Notes: generated by a model from the sequence alone, not told the origin. 64,000 nt of DNA from Xanthomonas vasicola (GCF_000772705.2 NZ_JSBW02000036.1:1-64000), one strand, 5' to 3'; positions 38,867 to 47,733 are shown, numbered from the stretch's first letter. Numbers and translations: made by a program.

Positions 38867-39463
38867 TCAGTGTGCGGACGGCGATGTGCCGGCACGATCG
38901 ATCAATTGCTGCAGTAAGGCGATCTGGCGATTCTGCTGCTCGACCAGCGCCAACCAATCCTGCTCGCGCAGTTGGTTAAGCTTTTCGTGCACCTGCAGAA
39001 TCTCCAGCTCGGATTTGATGTTCACTTCGTAATCGTTCTGCGCGCGCATCCGGTCCACGGCTGCCTGGCGGTTCTGGCTCATCATGATCACCGGCGCCTG
39101 GATCGCAGCAAGACACGACAGGCACAGATTGAGCAGGATGTAAGGGTATGGGTCGAAGGCGTGCGTCATCAGCACGCTGTTGAGCACGATCCAGAATAGA
39201 AGCACCAGACCAAAACCGATGATAAAGCTCCAGCTGCCGCCGATTTCGGCCACCCGGTCGGCAATACGCTCGCCCAGGGACCGCTCGCGGTCTGCCTGTT
39301 TGACGATGTCGCGCGCCACGTGGCGTTTGGCAATGAAGCGTTCCACCACCTCGCGCTCGGCGTCGGGCAGTTTTTCCATTTCGGTTTGCAACAACTGGCG
39401 CGCAGTCTGGCGACGATCGATACGGCCACGTGGAGACGGTGCACCGCCGGTTTGGCTGGTCAT
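38867..39463 (-). CDS. DUF1003 membrane protein
   Basis: A 198-residue protein with the DUF1003 core: [19 protein letters not shown], two transmembrane segments ([19 protein letters not shown] and [21 protein letters not shown]) separated by DPYP, then [29 protein letters not shown] and a predicted coiled coil to the C-terminus. The function of the family is unknown. It sits between prpB and prpC with short gaps (30 and 40 bases) and so belongs to the same transcript as the methylcitrate genes. Confidence 0.88.
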   Translation of the reverse strand: MTSQTGGAPSPRGRIDRRQTARQLLQTEMEKLPDAEREVVERFIAKRHVARDIVKQADRERSLGERIADRVAEIGGSWSFIIGFGLVLLFWIVLNSVLMTHAFDPYPYILLNLCLSCLAAIQAPVIMMSQNRQAAVDRMRAQNDYEVNIKSELEILQVHEKLNQLREQDWLALVEQQNRQIALLQQLIDRAGTSPSAH

Positions 39464-39493
39464 GCGTATGCTCAGGCAGGGAGTCGGCGTGGA

Positions 39494-40390
39494 TCATGCG
39501 CCCTTGGCGGCGAACAATGCATCCAGGCGCTGCTCGAAGGCGTGATAGCCGATGCGTTCGTACAGCTCTTCGCGCGTCTGCATGCTGTCTAGCACCGCTT
39601 GTTGATGGCCATCGCGCCGGATCGCGGTGTAAACCGCCTCAGCGGCCTTGTTGGCAGCACGGAACGCCGACAATGGAAACAACTGGATCGCAACGCCGGC
39701 TTGCGCCAATTGGTCGCGCGTAAACAATGGGGTCTTGCCGAATTCGGTGATGTTGGCCAGCACCGGCACGTTCACTGCATCGACAAAGCGCTTGTAGGTT
39801 TCAAGATCATAGGCGGCCTCGGCGAAGATGCCATCCGCACCCGCCTCCACGCAGGCGATGGCGCGCTCGATCGCCGCATCCACCCCTTCCATCTGGATCG
39901 CGTCGGTGCGGGCGATCAGGAAGAACGCTGCATCTGTCTTGGCATCGGCTGCCGCCTTGACCCGGTCCACCATCTCACCCTGGCTCACGATCTCCTTGCC
40001 CGGCCGATGGCCGCAGCGCTTGGCGCCGACCTGGTCTTCAATATGGCAGCCGGCCGCGCCCGCCTTGATCAGCGATTTGATGGTGCGCTCGATGTTGAAC
40101 GCGCTCGGCCCGAAGCCGGTGTCCACATCCACCAGCAGCGGCAACTCACACACATCGGTGATGCGGCGCACGTCGATCAACACGTCTTCCAGCGTGTTGA
40201 TACCCAGGTCCGGCAAGCCCAGCGAGCCGGCCGCCACCCCGCCACCAGACAGGTAGATCGCCCGGTAGCCGGCGCGCTGGGCCAGCAGCGCATGGTTGGC
40301 GTTGATCGCACCGATCACCTGCAGCGGCGATTCGGCAACCAGCGCAGCACGGAAACGTGTGCCGGCCGAAGAGGTGGACGAAGGCGTCAT
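39494..40390 (-). CDS. prpB: 2-methylisocitrate lyase
   Basis: A 298-residue enzyme of the isocitrate lyase/PEP mutase family, cleaving 2-methylisocitrate to pyruvate and succinate. The start at ATG 40390 ([14 protein letters not shown]) has AAGGA upstream. The catalytic Cys is in [12 protein letters not shown]; other marks are [21 protein letters not shown] and HIEDQ. It is the first gene behind the sigma-54 promoter at 40423-40437 and is divergent from prpR. Confidence 0.96.
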   Translation of the reverse strand: MTPSSTSSAGTRFRAALVAESPLQVIGAINANHALLAQRAGYRAIYLSGGGVAAGSLGLPDLGINTLEDVLIDVRRITDVCELPLLVDVDTGFGPSAFNIERTIKSLIKAGAAGCHIEDQVGAKRCGHRPGKEIVSQGEMVDRVKAAADAKTDAAFFLIARTDAIQMEGVDAAIERAIACVEAGADGIFAEAAYDLETYKRFVDAVNVPVLANITEFGKTPLFTRDQLAQAGVAIQLFPLSAFRAANKAAEAVYTAIRRDGHQQAVLDSMQTREELYERIGYHAFEQRLDALFAAKGA

Positions 40391-40422
40391 GACGGTTCCT
40401 TGGATGGGATATCGCGGTGGGC

Positions 40423-40437
40423 GCAAACACCGTGCCA
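40423..40437 (-). promoter_or_regulatory. Sigma-54 promoter of the prp operon
   Basis: On the minus strand TGGCACGGTGTTTGC matches the -24/-12 consensus TGGCAC-N5-TTGC without a mismatch. Transcription would start near 40412, about 20 bases ahead of prpB. The activator PrpR is of the sigma-54 type and is encoded next to it. Confidence 0.88.
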
Positions 40438-40476
40438 ATCACAAGCCTTTGATTCTTTTGGGTCTTGCCGCTCCGT

Positions 40477-40496
40477 ATGTTGCAAGTACGCAACAT
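40477..40496. promoter_or_regulatory. Putative PrpR binding site
   Basis: A perfect inverted repeat, ATGTTGC-N6-GCAACAT, lies in the prpB-prpR gap about 40 bases upstream of the -24 element. Its dyad form and position fit an enhancer-binding-protein site; identity as the PrpR operator is inferred. Confidence 0.7.
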
Positions 40497-40535
40497 CTGA
40501 TTCACTATGAAACGCTACTGAAACGCGGCACCTTG

Positions 40536-42137
40536 ATGCGCAGCCCTTCCCTCCCGGAGACCGCAGAGGCCTCCCTACCTGTCATCTGGACCGTCAGCGT
40601 CTCGCGCCTGACCGGGCTGCTGGCCGATGTCATCCCTGAGTTCGATCAACGCGCCCGCATCGAGCAGATCAACCTTGGCTTTGCCGAAGCAGTCGAGGTC
40701 GTCGGCCAGCGCCTGCGCCGCGAACGCTGCGACGCGCTGGTGGCCGGCGGCTCCAATGCGGCCTACCTGCGCAGCCGGCTTGCGCTGCCCTTCGCGCCCA
40801 TCCGGGCCACCGGGTTCGATCTGATGGAAGCGCTGGCGCGTGCGCGCCGCATCGGGCCGCGCATCGGTGTGGTCACCCACGCCAGCGATGTGCCGTCATT
40901 TCGCGCCTTCCAGCACAGCTTCGATCTGGATATCGAGCACCGCCGCTTCGTCACCGCCGAAGACGCGCGCGACTGCATTGCCGACCTGCGCGCCAGCGGC
41001 ATCCAGGTCATCGTCGGCACCGGTATGGCCATCGATTTCGCCGAGCAGGCCGGGCTGCCCGGCGTGCTGCTGTATTCGGCCGATTCGGTACGCCAAGCAC
41101 TGGAACAGGCCATCGCATTGGGCACTGCTCCAAGCACGGACCGCGCCGCTGGCTGCAGCGCCACGCGTCGTGCACGACGAGCTGATGCCCTGCTGGGCGA
41201 AGACAGCGCGATGCTGCAGGTGCGCGAATTGGTGCAGCTGTACGCGCCGCATACCGGTACCGTGTTGATCAGCGGCGAAACCGGCACCGGCAAGGAATTG
41301 GCTGCCCGGCAACTGCATGCTGGCAGCCGACGCCGCGGCCGCTTCGTGGCGATCAACTGCGGCGCCATCAGCGAGTCGCTGCTGGAAGCAGAACTGTTCG
41401 GCTACAGCGATGGCGCCTTCACCGGCGCGCGCCGCGGCGGCCACACTGGCCTGATCGAAGCCGCGCAGGACGGCACCCTATTTCTCGACGAAATCGGCGA
41501 GTTGCCGATGCCGCTGCAAACACGGTTGCTACGGGTATTGGAAGAACGCGAAGTGCTGCGCGTTGGCGCAACCGTGCCCATTGCGGTCGACGTGCGCGTC
41601 ATCGCCGCCAGCCTGCAGGAACTGCAGCACCTGGTCGAACAGGGCCGCTTCCGCCGCGACCTGTTCTATCGCCTTGCCGCGCTGCGCATTGCACTACCGC
41701 CGTTGCGCAATCGTCACAACGACATTGCGTTGTTGCTTGCGCATTATTTCCAGCAACTTGGCAGCATTCCATCGCCGCTATCGGCAGCTGCATTGCAATG
41801 CCTGCAACAACACACCTGGCCCGGCAATGTGCGCGAACTGCGCAATCTGGTCGAACGTCTCTGCATTCACTGGAAAGCCCAACCGCACGACAGCCTCAGC
41901 CTGGAGCAACTCGAACGCTGGGCCCCGGAATTATTCGATGCACAGCTCGGTAACCGCGACATACCACATGAGCAGGCCGATCTGGCGACTTCTCGCCTGC
42001 AGCTCACTGCCAGCGCAGTCCGCGCGGCGCTCGATCGCGCAAACGGCAACCGCGCCCTCGCCGCACAAACGCTCGGCGTTTCGCGCACGACGCTGTGGCG
42101 CTGGATGCAGGCGCAGGCCACAGCGTCACGGGCATAA
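40536..42137 (+). CDS. prpR: Sigma-54 dependent regulator of propionate catabolism
   Basis: 533 residues from ATG 40536 (MRSPSLPETAEASLP); the open frame extends upstream to 40296 but would then overlap the prpB coding region. Domains: PrpR_N sensor for 2-methylcitrate (residues about 15-190, with the ALVAGGSNAAYL and GTGMAIDFAEQAGLPGVLLY segments), AAA+ ATPase with Walker A GETGTGKE, the sigma-54 contact loop GAFTGA and Walker B TLFLDEIGE, and a Fis-type helix-turn-helix at the end (RALAAQTLGVSRTTLWRWM). It activates the divergent prp operon in the presence of the cycle intermediate (family knowledge). Confidence 0.95.
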   Translation: MRSPSLPETAEASLPVIWTVSVSRLTGLLADVIPEFDQRARIEQINLGFAEAVEVVGQRLRRERCDALVAGGSNAAYLRSRLALPFAPIRATGFDLMEALARARRIGPRIGVVTHASDVPSFRAFQHSFDLDIEHRRFVTAEDARDCIADLRASGIQVIVGTGMAIDFAEQAGLPGVLLYSADSVRQALEQAIALGTAPSTDRAAGCSATRRARRADALLGEDSAMLQVRELVQLYAPHTGTVLISGETGTGKELAARQLHAGSRRRGRFVAINCGAISESLLEAELFGYSDGAFTGARRGGHTGLIEAAQDGTLFLDEIGELPMPLQTRLLRVLEEREVLRVGATVPIAVDVRVIAASLQELQHLVEQGRFRRDLFYRLAALRIALPPLRNRHNDIALLLAHYFQQLGSIPSPLSAAALQCLQQHTWPGNVRELRNLVERLCIHWKAQPHDSLSLEQLERWAPELFDAQLGNRDIPHEQADLATSRLQLTASAVRAALDRANGNRALAAQTLGVSRTTLWRWMQAQATASRA

Positions 42138-42271
42138 AACCCAGGAGCGAAGTTGCATCACCGATCTGGCTATTCGCGCACGCCTAGCCGTCCCGCTCAG
42201 CCCGTAGGAAAGCCACGGCACTGCGCGCTTAGCTCATGAATGCGTGATCCACGCTCACGACGGCATGCTCC

Positions 42272-42292
42272 GCAGCACGCAGCACGCAGCAC
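42272..42292. repeat. Short tandem repeat, three copies of GCAGCAC
   Basis: The same heptamer as at 3919-3946, here downstream of prpR. Confidence 0.9.
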
Positions 42293-42376
42293 GCAAGACA
42301 TGATGCTACCAACTGATGAAGCGATCACCTCGCCACCTGCAACGTCGCTCACTGCATCGCATGCCCGGCCTCGCCC

Positions 42377-42703
42377 TCACTTGACCCGCGTGTACTCGGT
42401 ATCGCCCGTGCTCAACTTACCGGTCGCCTCATCGATCGCGTAGTTGACCGTGCCAACGCCGTTGGACATCTGCAGCACGCCATTGGTCAGCAGCGCCGGA
42501 TGATTGCGGGTCTTGACCCCGTTGCCGAACAGCTCCGGCTGGGTATCGCGAATAATGAAGCTCTCGCCGTTGTGCTCGATGCTCAACACGTTCTTTTCCG
42601 ACTTCACATTGACCCACTTGCCCACGTATTGCTCGCCTACATCGCGGGCACAGCCGGCCAGTAATGTCATTGCAACCAGAGCACTTCCAAGCAGCGCCTT
42701 CAT
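42377..42703 (-). CDS. Small lipoprotein of unknown function
   Basis: 108 residues from ATG 42703, chosen for the GAAGGTG ribosome-binding site and because the protein then begins with a clean lipoprotein signal (MKALLGSALVAMTLLAGC). The remaining 90 residues are mostly beta-type (VGKWVNVKSEKNVLSIEHNG, then ATGKLSTGDTEYTRVK) and resemble small exported lipoproteins without assigned function. Divergent from the yefM-yoeB locus. Confidence 0.75.
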   Translation of the reverse strand: MKALLGSALVAMTLLAGCARDVGEQYVGKWVNVKSEKNVLSIEHNGESFIIRDTQPELFGNGVKTRNHPALLTNGVLQMSNGVGTVNYAIDEATGKLSTGDTEYTRVK

Positions 42704-42832
42704 CGCTACACCTTCTTCAACGCGGGGACCTGCAGGATGGCAAGTCCTTGCTGAGCTCGCAACAAGCAGGCACAAGCGATCAACCAGGCTATCGGCGACT
42801 TGAACACTTCCAGCAGCCCGTCGGCTCGACAG

Positions 42833-42869
42833 TTGACTCCCCAGTCCAATACGTACAATTTTCTGTACA
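42833..42869 (+). promoter_or_regulatory. yefM-yoeB promoter and operator
   Basis: TTGACT (42833-42838) and TACAAT (42854-42859) form a possible promoter with a short 15-base spacer. The elements CGTACA (42852-42857) and TGTACA (42864-42869), one helical turn apart, match the TGTACA core known for YefM operators. They lie 16 bases ahead of the antitoxin start codon. Confidence 0.6.
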
Positions 42870-42884
42870 TACCCAGATGACGTC

Positions 42885-43133
42885 ATGAATATCATCACCT
42901 ACAGCGCCGCGCGCCTCTCTCGCAGAGACCATGGACCGCGTTGTCAACGACCACGAGCCGGTGATCATCACGCGCAGCGGCGAACGAGCTGTCGTCATGA
43001 TGCCCTGGATGACTACAAGGCCATGGAAGAAACCGCCTACCTGCTGCGCAGCCCGAAGAGTGCACAGCGCCTGCTGGAATCCATCGCCCAGCTTGAAGCC
43101 GGCCGCGGCAAGGAACGGGGACTGACCGAGTGA
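42885..43133 (+). pseudogene. yefM: YefM-type antitoxin with N-terminal half recoded by two indels
   Basis: The frame is open for 82 codons. Residues 1-10 (MNIITYSAAR) and 42-82 (LDDYKAMEETAYLLRSPKSA, then LLESIAQLEAGRGKERGLTE) match YefM/Phd antitoxins very well. Between them the frame gives an Arg/His-rich sequence, while the expected YefM sequence (SLAETMDRVVNDHEPVIITR, then SGERAVVMM) is found in another frame. Two bases appear to be missing near 42910 (one GC of a GCGCGC run) and one near 43003, which together restore the frame. The DNA-binding Phd/YefM core is therefore lost but the toxin-binding tail is kept. A sequencing artefact is possible. Confidence 0.8.
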
Positions 43134-43387
43134 TCCTCCAGTTCTCGGATAATGCCTGGGAGGACTCTCTGTACTGGCAGCAGGCCGACAAGAAGATGCT
43201 CAAACGCATCAGCGAATTGATCAACGCCATTCAGCGCGATCCGTTCCAAGGCAGCGGCAAACCCGAGCCACTGCGCCACGCGCTAGCGGGTTATTGGTCG
43301 CGCCGCATCAATGACGAACACCGAATCGTCTACAAAGCCGCAGAAGGAATACTACTGATCGCCCAGGTGCGTTATCACTATGCATAG
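43130..43387 (+). CDS. yoeB: YoeB-type mRNA interferase toxin
   Basis: An 85-residue ribosome-dependent RNase of the RelE/YoeB group. GTG 43130 overlaps the antitoxin stop codon (GTGA), the usual coupled arrangement. Conserved landmarks are present: FSDNAWEDSLYWQQ at the N-terminus, ISELINAIQRDPFQGSGKPE, LSG-like HALAGYWSRRINDEHRIVY and the C-terminal VRYHY, so the catalytic Glu, Arg, His and Tyr seem intact. The toxin looks active while its antitoxin is recoded in the middle. Confidence 0.93.
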   Translation: MILQFSDNAWEDSLYWQQADKKMLKRISELINAIQRDPFQGSGKPEPLRHALAGYWSRRINDEHRIVYKAAEGILLIAQVRYHYA

Positions 43388-43581
43388 CGTCAACGAGCTG
43401 TAGCCAGCAGCATCCGCTGCAGTGACATCCAGCAAGCGTGATCTACGGGGTCCGGTGATTCACCCGACTGCTTCAACGAGTCCCATGCACGGGCTCTGCT
43501 GATGGTGGCAAGGCAACAAAAAGCCGGCGCATGGCCCGCTCTTCTTCTCGCGTTGAAACCCTGAATGCTGCTGGATTTCAA

Positions 43582-43656
43582 TGGTGGGCGGTACAAGGTT
43601 CGAACTTGTGACCCTTGCCGTGTGAAGGCAATGCTCTACCGCTGAGCTAACCGCCC
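43582..43656 (-). tRNA. tRNA-Val (anticodon CAC)
   Basis: A 75-base cloverleaf read on the minus strand: acceptor GGGCGGT/ACCGCCC, D stem GCTC/GAGC, anticodon stem TTGCC/GGCAA with loop TTCACAC (CAC at 34-36, reading GTG Val codons), T stem ACAAG/CTTGT with loop TTCGAAC, discriminator A and encoded CCA. Confidence 0.97.
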
Positions 43657-43937
43657 GATGACGCGAGCCGCACATTATAGGGCAGCTGTGGCGATCGTCA
43701 ACCGCTTCATGCGGTGGCGCCGAAACTGCTCGAAACCGCTGTACCCAGAGGCTGGGCAGACCGCTCAGGCTAGCCACTGCGACCCACTTCTTTGGAGCGA
43801 TTCCAATCAACCTCGTATGCCGCAAGCATCGCGCGATGCGGCGCCCGAAGCCAGCTGCATAGCACCGATATTTCGGTGATCAGCGCAGCGCCGAGCGCAG
43901 TCTGTCTGGACCTGACCCATTCCGCACAAACGCAGCC

Positions 43938-44291
43938 TCACATCGTATGCGTCAGCTTGTCCGAGGTGGTCAATCCCGCCAGCAGCGTCTCGATCTTGTT
44001 GCGCACCGCCTCTCCTTCCGGGCCATCAGGGAACTGCACGCCGATGCCGGCGGCGCGGTTGCCCTGGGCGCCTGCAGGCGTGGTCCAGATGACCTTGCCG
44101 GCGACCGGCAGGCGCTCGCTGGAATCCGGCAGGGTCAGCAGCAGGAAGACTTCATCGCCCAGCATGTAGCGCTTGGGCGTGGGCACGAAGATGCCGCCGC
44201 CTTTCACAAACGGCATGTAGGCGCTGTAGAGCGCTGGCTTGTCTTTCAACGCCAGTGACAAAATGCCTTGGCGTGCATTCATTGCACTCAT
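43938..44291 (-). CDS. pilZ: PilZ, type IV pilus biogenesis protein
   Basis: A 117-residue single PilZ domain (MSAMNARQGILSLALKDKPA at the start). The c-di-GMP-binding RxxxR and (D/N)xSxxG motifs are absent; the corresponding strand reads VKGGGIFVPTPKRY. This is the type-II PilZ of Xanthomonas, which does not bind c-di-GMP and instead contacts FimX and PilB for pilus assembly (family knowledge). It overlaps the holB stop codon by ATGA, so it is translationally coupled to it. Confidence 0.93.
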   Translation of the reverse strand: MSAMNARQGILSLALKDKPALYSAYMPFVKGGGIFVPTPKRYMLGDEVFLLLTLPDSSERLPVAGKVIWTTPAGAQGNRAAGIGVQFPDGPEGEAVRNKIETLLAGLTTSDKLTHTM

Positions 44292-45247
44292 CGAGTTCCC
44301 CTAGAACGTGGCTGGCGCTCTCCCTCGCGCCAGGCCAGCAACAATTCCGTCACTGCCAGGTCGGCACGGACGGTGGTGCGCAGCAGATCGCGGGTGCGGT
44401 TGGCGGCGTCGAACCAGGTCGCCAGCTTGTGCAACCGCGAAGGATCGGTCAAGCCGGCCGATGCCTGCGCCAATGCCAGATCGGCGGCATGGCGCAAACG
44501 TTGATCGGCCTGGCCGTCGTTGGCCCAGCGCTGCGCGACATCCACCGCGCCGGCACGGCCGCTGGCAATCTGCTCCAGATCCTGCGCAACCGCACGCCGC
44601 ATGGCCAGTCCGTCTTCGCGCAACCACTGCGCGGCCAGACCGGGATGGCCGCGCGCGGCATCCAGTGCCTCCTGTGCAGCGCGCTCAGTGACGCCTTGCG
44701 AGCGCAACCAGGCCAGTGCTTCGTGCGCGGGCGGCAGCTTGAATTCCAGGCGTTGGCAGCGGCTGCGGATAGTCGCCGGCAGGCGCACCGGCTGGGCGCT
44801 GATCAACCACAGGTAACGGCCGGGCGATGGTTCTTCCAGGGTCTTGAGCAAGGCGTTGCAGGCGGAGCGATTGATCGCGTCGGCCGGGTCGACGATCACC
44901 ACCTGGGCGATGCCGTACTGCGGTGTGAGCGAGAGCTTCTGCGAAATCTCACGCACCTGCTCGATGACGATCTCCGTGCGCAGCTTGTCGCCGGTGCGAT
45001 TGGGAATGAACGAGATCAGCTGCAGGTCCGGATGGGTACCGGCGGCAATTAGCTGGCGCGTGCGCTGCGCAAGCGCGGGGTCAGGCGAGCTGGCCAGCAC
45101 ATGCTCGGCAAGGGCCAAAGCCACCGCCCGTTTGCCCAGGCCCTCCGGGCCGCAGATCAGCAACCCGTGCCCTAGCCGTCCGGCATCCAGCGCTGCCACG
45201 GTCTGGTCGAAAGCGCGCTGCTGCCAGGGTGAAAATGCGGCGGTCAT
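44288..45247 (-). CDS. holB: DNA polymerase III subunit delta'
   Basis: A 319-residue clamp-loader subunit. It has a P-loop-like GPEGLGKR near residue 33, the VDPADAINRSACNALLKTLEEP segment and SRCQRLEF typical of delta'. The four-cysteine zinc module of E. coli delta' (CxxCxxC before AGTHPD) is missing: the equivalent stretch reads SPDPALAQRTRQLIAAGTHPD with no Cys. It overlaps mltG at its start (ATGA) and pilZ at its end. Confidence 0.93.
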   Translation of the reverse strand: MTAAFSPWQQRAFDQTVAALDAGRLGHGLLICGPEGLGKRAVALALAEHVLASSPDPALAQRTRQLIAAGTHPDLQLISFIPNRTGDKLRTEIVIEQVREISQKLSLTPQYGIAQVVIVDPADAINRSACNALLKTLEEPSPGRYLWLISAQPVRLPATIRSRCQRLEFKLPPAHEALAWLRSQGVTERAAQEALDAARGHPGLAAQWLREDGLAMRRAVAQDLEQIASGRAGAVDVAQRWANDGQADQRLRHAADLALAQASAGLTDPSRLHKLATWFDAANRTRDLLRTTVRADLAVTELLLAWREGERQPRSRGTR

Positions 45248-46317
45248 GGCGTAGGCTCCATTTGTGGCGCGCTTTGCAGCCGGCGGCGCTGCAGATAGCG
45301 CGCCACCGCTGCGTTATGTTCGGCCAGCGTGGCCGAGAACGCATGCGCGCCGGTGCCATCGCCCACCGCCACGAAATACAGCGCCTCACCGGGCGCCGGA
45401 CGCACCGCCGCCAGCAGCGCCTCGCGGCCCGGCATGGCGATCGGCGTAGGCGTCAGGCCGGTGCGGGTGTAGGTGTTGTACGGGGTATCGGTGGTCAGGT
45501 CGCGGCGGCGGATATTGCCGTCGTAGCTACTACCGATGCCGTAGATCACGGTCGGGTCGGTCTGCAACTTCATGCCCATCTGCAGACGGCGCAGGAACAC
45601 CCCGGCGATGAGCGGGCGCTCGGAGCCCAAGGCAGTTTCCTTTTCGATGATCGAGGCCAGGATCAATGCCTGTTCCGGCGACCCGAGCGGCAGGTTCGGG
45701 GTGCGCTGTTGCCAGGCCTGCGCCAGCGCCCTGTCCATGGCCGCATGCGCGCGCTTGAGCACGTCGATATCGCTGTCGCCACGCTGATAGACATAGGTTT
45801 CGGGCAGGAAGCGTCCTTCCGGATGCTGCTTGGCGAAGCCCAGCCGCGCCATCAGCGCCGCGTCGTCCAATGCATCGATGGAGTGCTGTAGCGGCGTGGC
45901 GGTAGCAAGTGCGGCGCGGAGTTGACGGAAATTCCAGCCTTCCACGATCGTGAAGCGGTACTGGATCACCCGCCCCTGGCGCATGCGCGTCAGCAGTTCG
46001 CGCGGCGACAGCGCCGGCGACAGCGCGTACTCGCCCACTTTGAGCTTGCCGGCCGCATCGACCTGGCGCGCCAGCAGCTGCCATTCCAGCTCGGCGCCCT
46101 GTTCCAGACCGGCCGCACGCAGTTTGCGCAGCGTGGCCTTGAGCGAATCGCCGGGCGCGATCACCACGCTGGGCGCGCTCGCAGGCACGGGGGTATCGGC
46201 GAAGTGCAGGTAATGCCGCCACGCCACCACGGCGGCAATCGCCAGCAGCGCTCCGAGCAGCAATACCGTGCCCAGCACGGCCAGACATCCGCGTTTGCCA
46301 GTCACCGCCACACCCAC
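45244..46317 (-). CDS. mltG: Endolytic murein transglycosylase MltG
   Basis: A 357-residue membrane-anchored lytic transglycosylase (YceG family) cutting nascent glycan strands. One N-terminal membrane segment (CLAVLGTVLLLGALLAIAAVV), a LysM-like stretch (VVIAPGDSLKATLRKLRAAG) and the catalytic domain with Glu in LILASIIEKETALGSERP and the conserved LQTDPTVIYG. Between mltG and holB there is no tmk gene, unlike E. coli; the two overlap directly. Confidence 0.94.
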   Translation of the reverse strand: MGVAVTGKRGCLAVLGTVLLLGALLAIAAVVAWRHYLHFADTPVPASAPSVVIAPGDSLKATLRKLRAAGLEQGAELEWQLLARQVDAAGKLKVGEYALSPALSPRELLTRMRQGRVIQYRFTIVEGWNFRQLRAALATATPLQHSIDALDDAALMARLGFAKQHPEGRFLPETYVYQRGDSDIDVLKRAHAAMDRALAQAWQQRTPNLPLGSPEQALILASIIEKETALGSERPLIAGVFLRRLQMGMKLQTDPTVIYGIGSSYDGNIRRRDLTTDTPYNTYTRTGLTPTPIAMPGREALLAAVRPAPGEALYFVAVGDGTGAHAFSATLAEHNAAVARYLQRRRLQSAPQMEPTP

Positions 46318-46377
46318 CTCGTCATTGCCCCAGCGCCGCGCAGGATACCGCGCGCCGGTGATGTCTCGTTGAAGCGC

Positions 46378-47733
46378 TCATGTCTGCTCGATCGCACGCA
46401 AAACGCCACGCGCCTTGGCGCGGGTTTCGTCCAGCTCGCGCTGCGGATCCGAATCCACCACGATCCCGGCCCCGGTGCGAAAACGCACCTGGTTTCCGGC
46501 CATCTCGGCGGTGCGGATCAGGATATTCAGATCCATGTCGCCATTGCGGTTGAGCCAGCCGAATGCACCGGTGTAGGCGCCACGCGCGGTCTGCTCGAGC
46601 TCAGCGATGATCTGCATGCAGCGCACCTTCGGACAACCGGTAATGGTGCCGCCGGGAAACACCGCCGCAATCACCTCGCCGGGCGTCACCCCGGCGCGCA
46701 GGCGCCCACGCACATTGCTGACGATGTGATGCACATGCGCATAACTCTCCACGCACATCAGTTCGTCCACTTCCACCGTGCCCGGCGCACAGATGCGGCC
46801 CAGGTCGTTGCGTTCCAGGTCGATCAGCATCACATGCTCGGCACGCTCCTTCGGATGCCCGACCAGCTCGCGGATGCGCGCGGCATCGTCGTCGCCGGCA
46901 AAACGCGCGCGGGTGCCGGCGATCGGGCGCGTCTGCACCACATCGCCCTGCACCGACACCAGCCGCTCGGGCGAGGAACTAGCCACCGCACGCCCGCACG
47001 CAACGAACAGTCCGGCGAATGGCGCCGGATTGGCTGCACGCAGGCGCGCGTGCAGTGCGGCCGGATCAACCGACGCTGCGAATGCGGCAGACCAGGCGCG
47101 CGAGATATTGGCCTGGAACAAGTCGCCAGCGCGCAAGTAATCGAGCACGCGCTCCACTGCAGCGGTGAAGCGCTCGGGCGCATCCTCTTCGACCGAAAGC
47201 GGACCGGTCCACTCCGGCAACGGCGGCAGCGCGGCGCAGGCGGCCACGTCATCAACGATTTGCTGCAACAGATCGGCGCGGCCGGCCTCGGCCAGCGCCA
47301 CGCAGCGCCCTTGCACGCGATCGCGCAGCACTGCTGCCGGCGCGCGCAAGGCCAGCGCGGTGGGCACGCCATCGGTTCGCGTTGGCAACTGCAGAATCGG
47401 TTCGACCTGTTCGGCCAGTTCGTAATCCAGCAGCACCGCCCAACCGCCGCGAAACGGCCACGGGCTTGCAACGTCGTGCGGCACACGCTCGGCCTGCCAA
47501 GCCGCATCCAGCGCGCCCAGAAAGCTGCCCTCCAGCACTCGCCCTTCGCCATCGCGCGTGCAGCCATCCGGATCCAGCCGCAGGCATGCGCCCTCCGCCA
47601 GCAGCAGCACGTCCCAGCGGCCGTGGTCGGTGCCGGAAGCAGTGGATTCGAGCAGGGCCGGATAGCGTTGCGGTAACAGCCGATGCAGCGCCAGCAGGTC
47701 GATGTCCGCGTGCAGTGATCGGGTAAGCGTCAT
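46378..47733 (-). CDS. pabB: Aminodeoxychorismate synthase component I
   Basis: A 451-residue enzyme making 4-amino-4-deoxychorismate from chorismate for folate synthesis. Chorismate-binding motifs: RPIAGTRAR, HVMLIDLERNDLGRI, YAHVHHIVSNVRG, FPGGTITGCPKVRCMQII and the C-terminal YTGAFGWLNRNGDMDLNILIRT. The PIAGT motif is typical of PabB rather than TrpE (PIKGT is the variant found in some). In E. coli this cluster position holds pabC (the lyase); here the synthase is present instead. Confidence 0.92.
   Translation of the reverse strand: MTLTRSLHADIDLLALHRLLPQRYPALLESTASGTDHGRWDVLLLAEGACLRLDPDGCTRDGEGRVLEGSFLGALDAAWQAERVPHDVASPWPFRGGWAVLLDYELAEQVEPILQLPTRTDGVPTALALRAPAAVLRDRVQGRCVALAEAGRADLLQQIVDDVAACAALPPLPEWTGPLSVEEDAPERFTAAVERVLDYLRAGDLFQANISRAWSAAFAASVDPAALHARLRAANPAPFAGLFVACGRAVASSSPERLVSVQGDVVQTRPIAGTRARFAGDDDAARIRELVGHPKERAEHVMLIDLERNDLGRICAPGTVEVDELMCVESYAHVHHIVSNVRGRLRAGVTPGEVIAAVFPGGTITGCPKVRCMQIIAELEQTARGAYTGAFGWLNRNGDMDLNILIRTAEMAGNQVRFRTGAGIVVDSDPQRELDETRAKARGVLRAIEQT

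Noticed and set aside
40296-40535. Upstream extension of prpR
   Set aside because: It would overlap the divergent prpB coding region and its promoter and operator; the extension does not resemble PrpR proteins.
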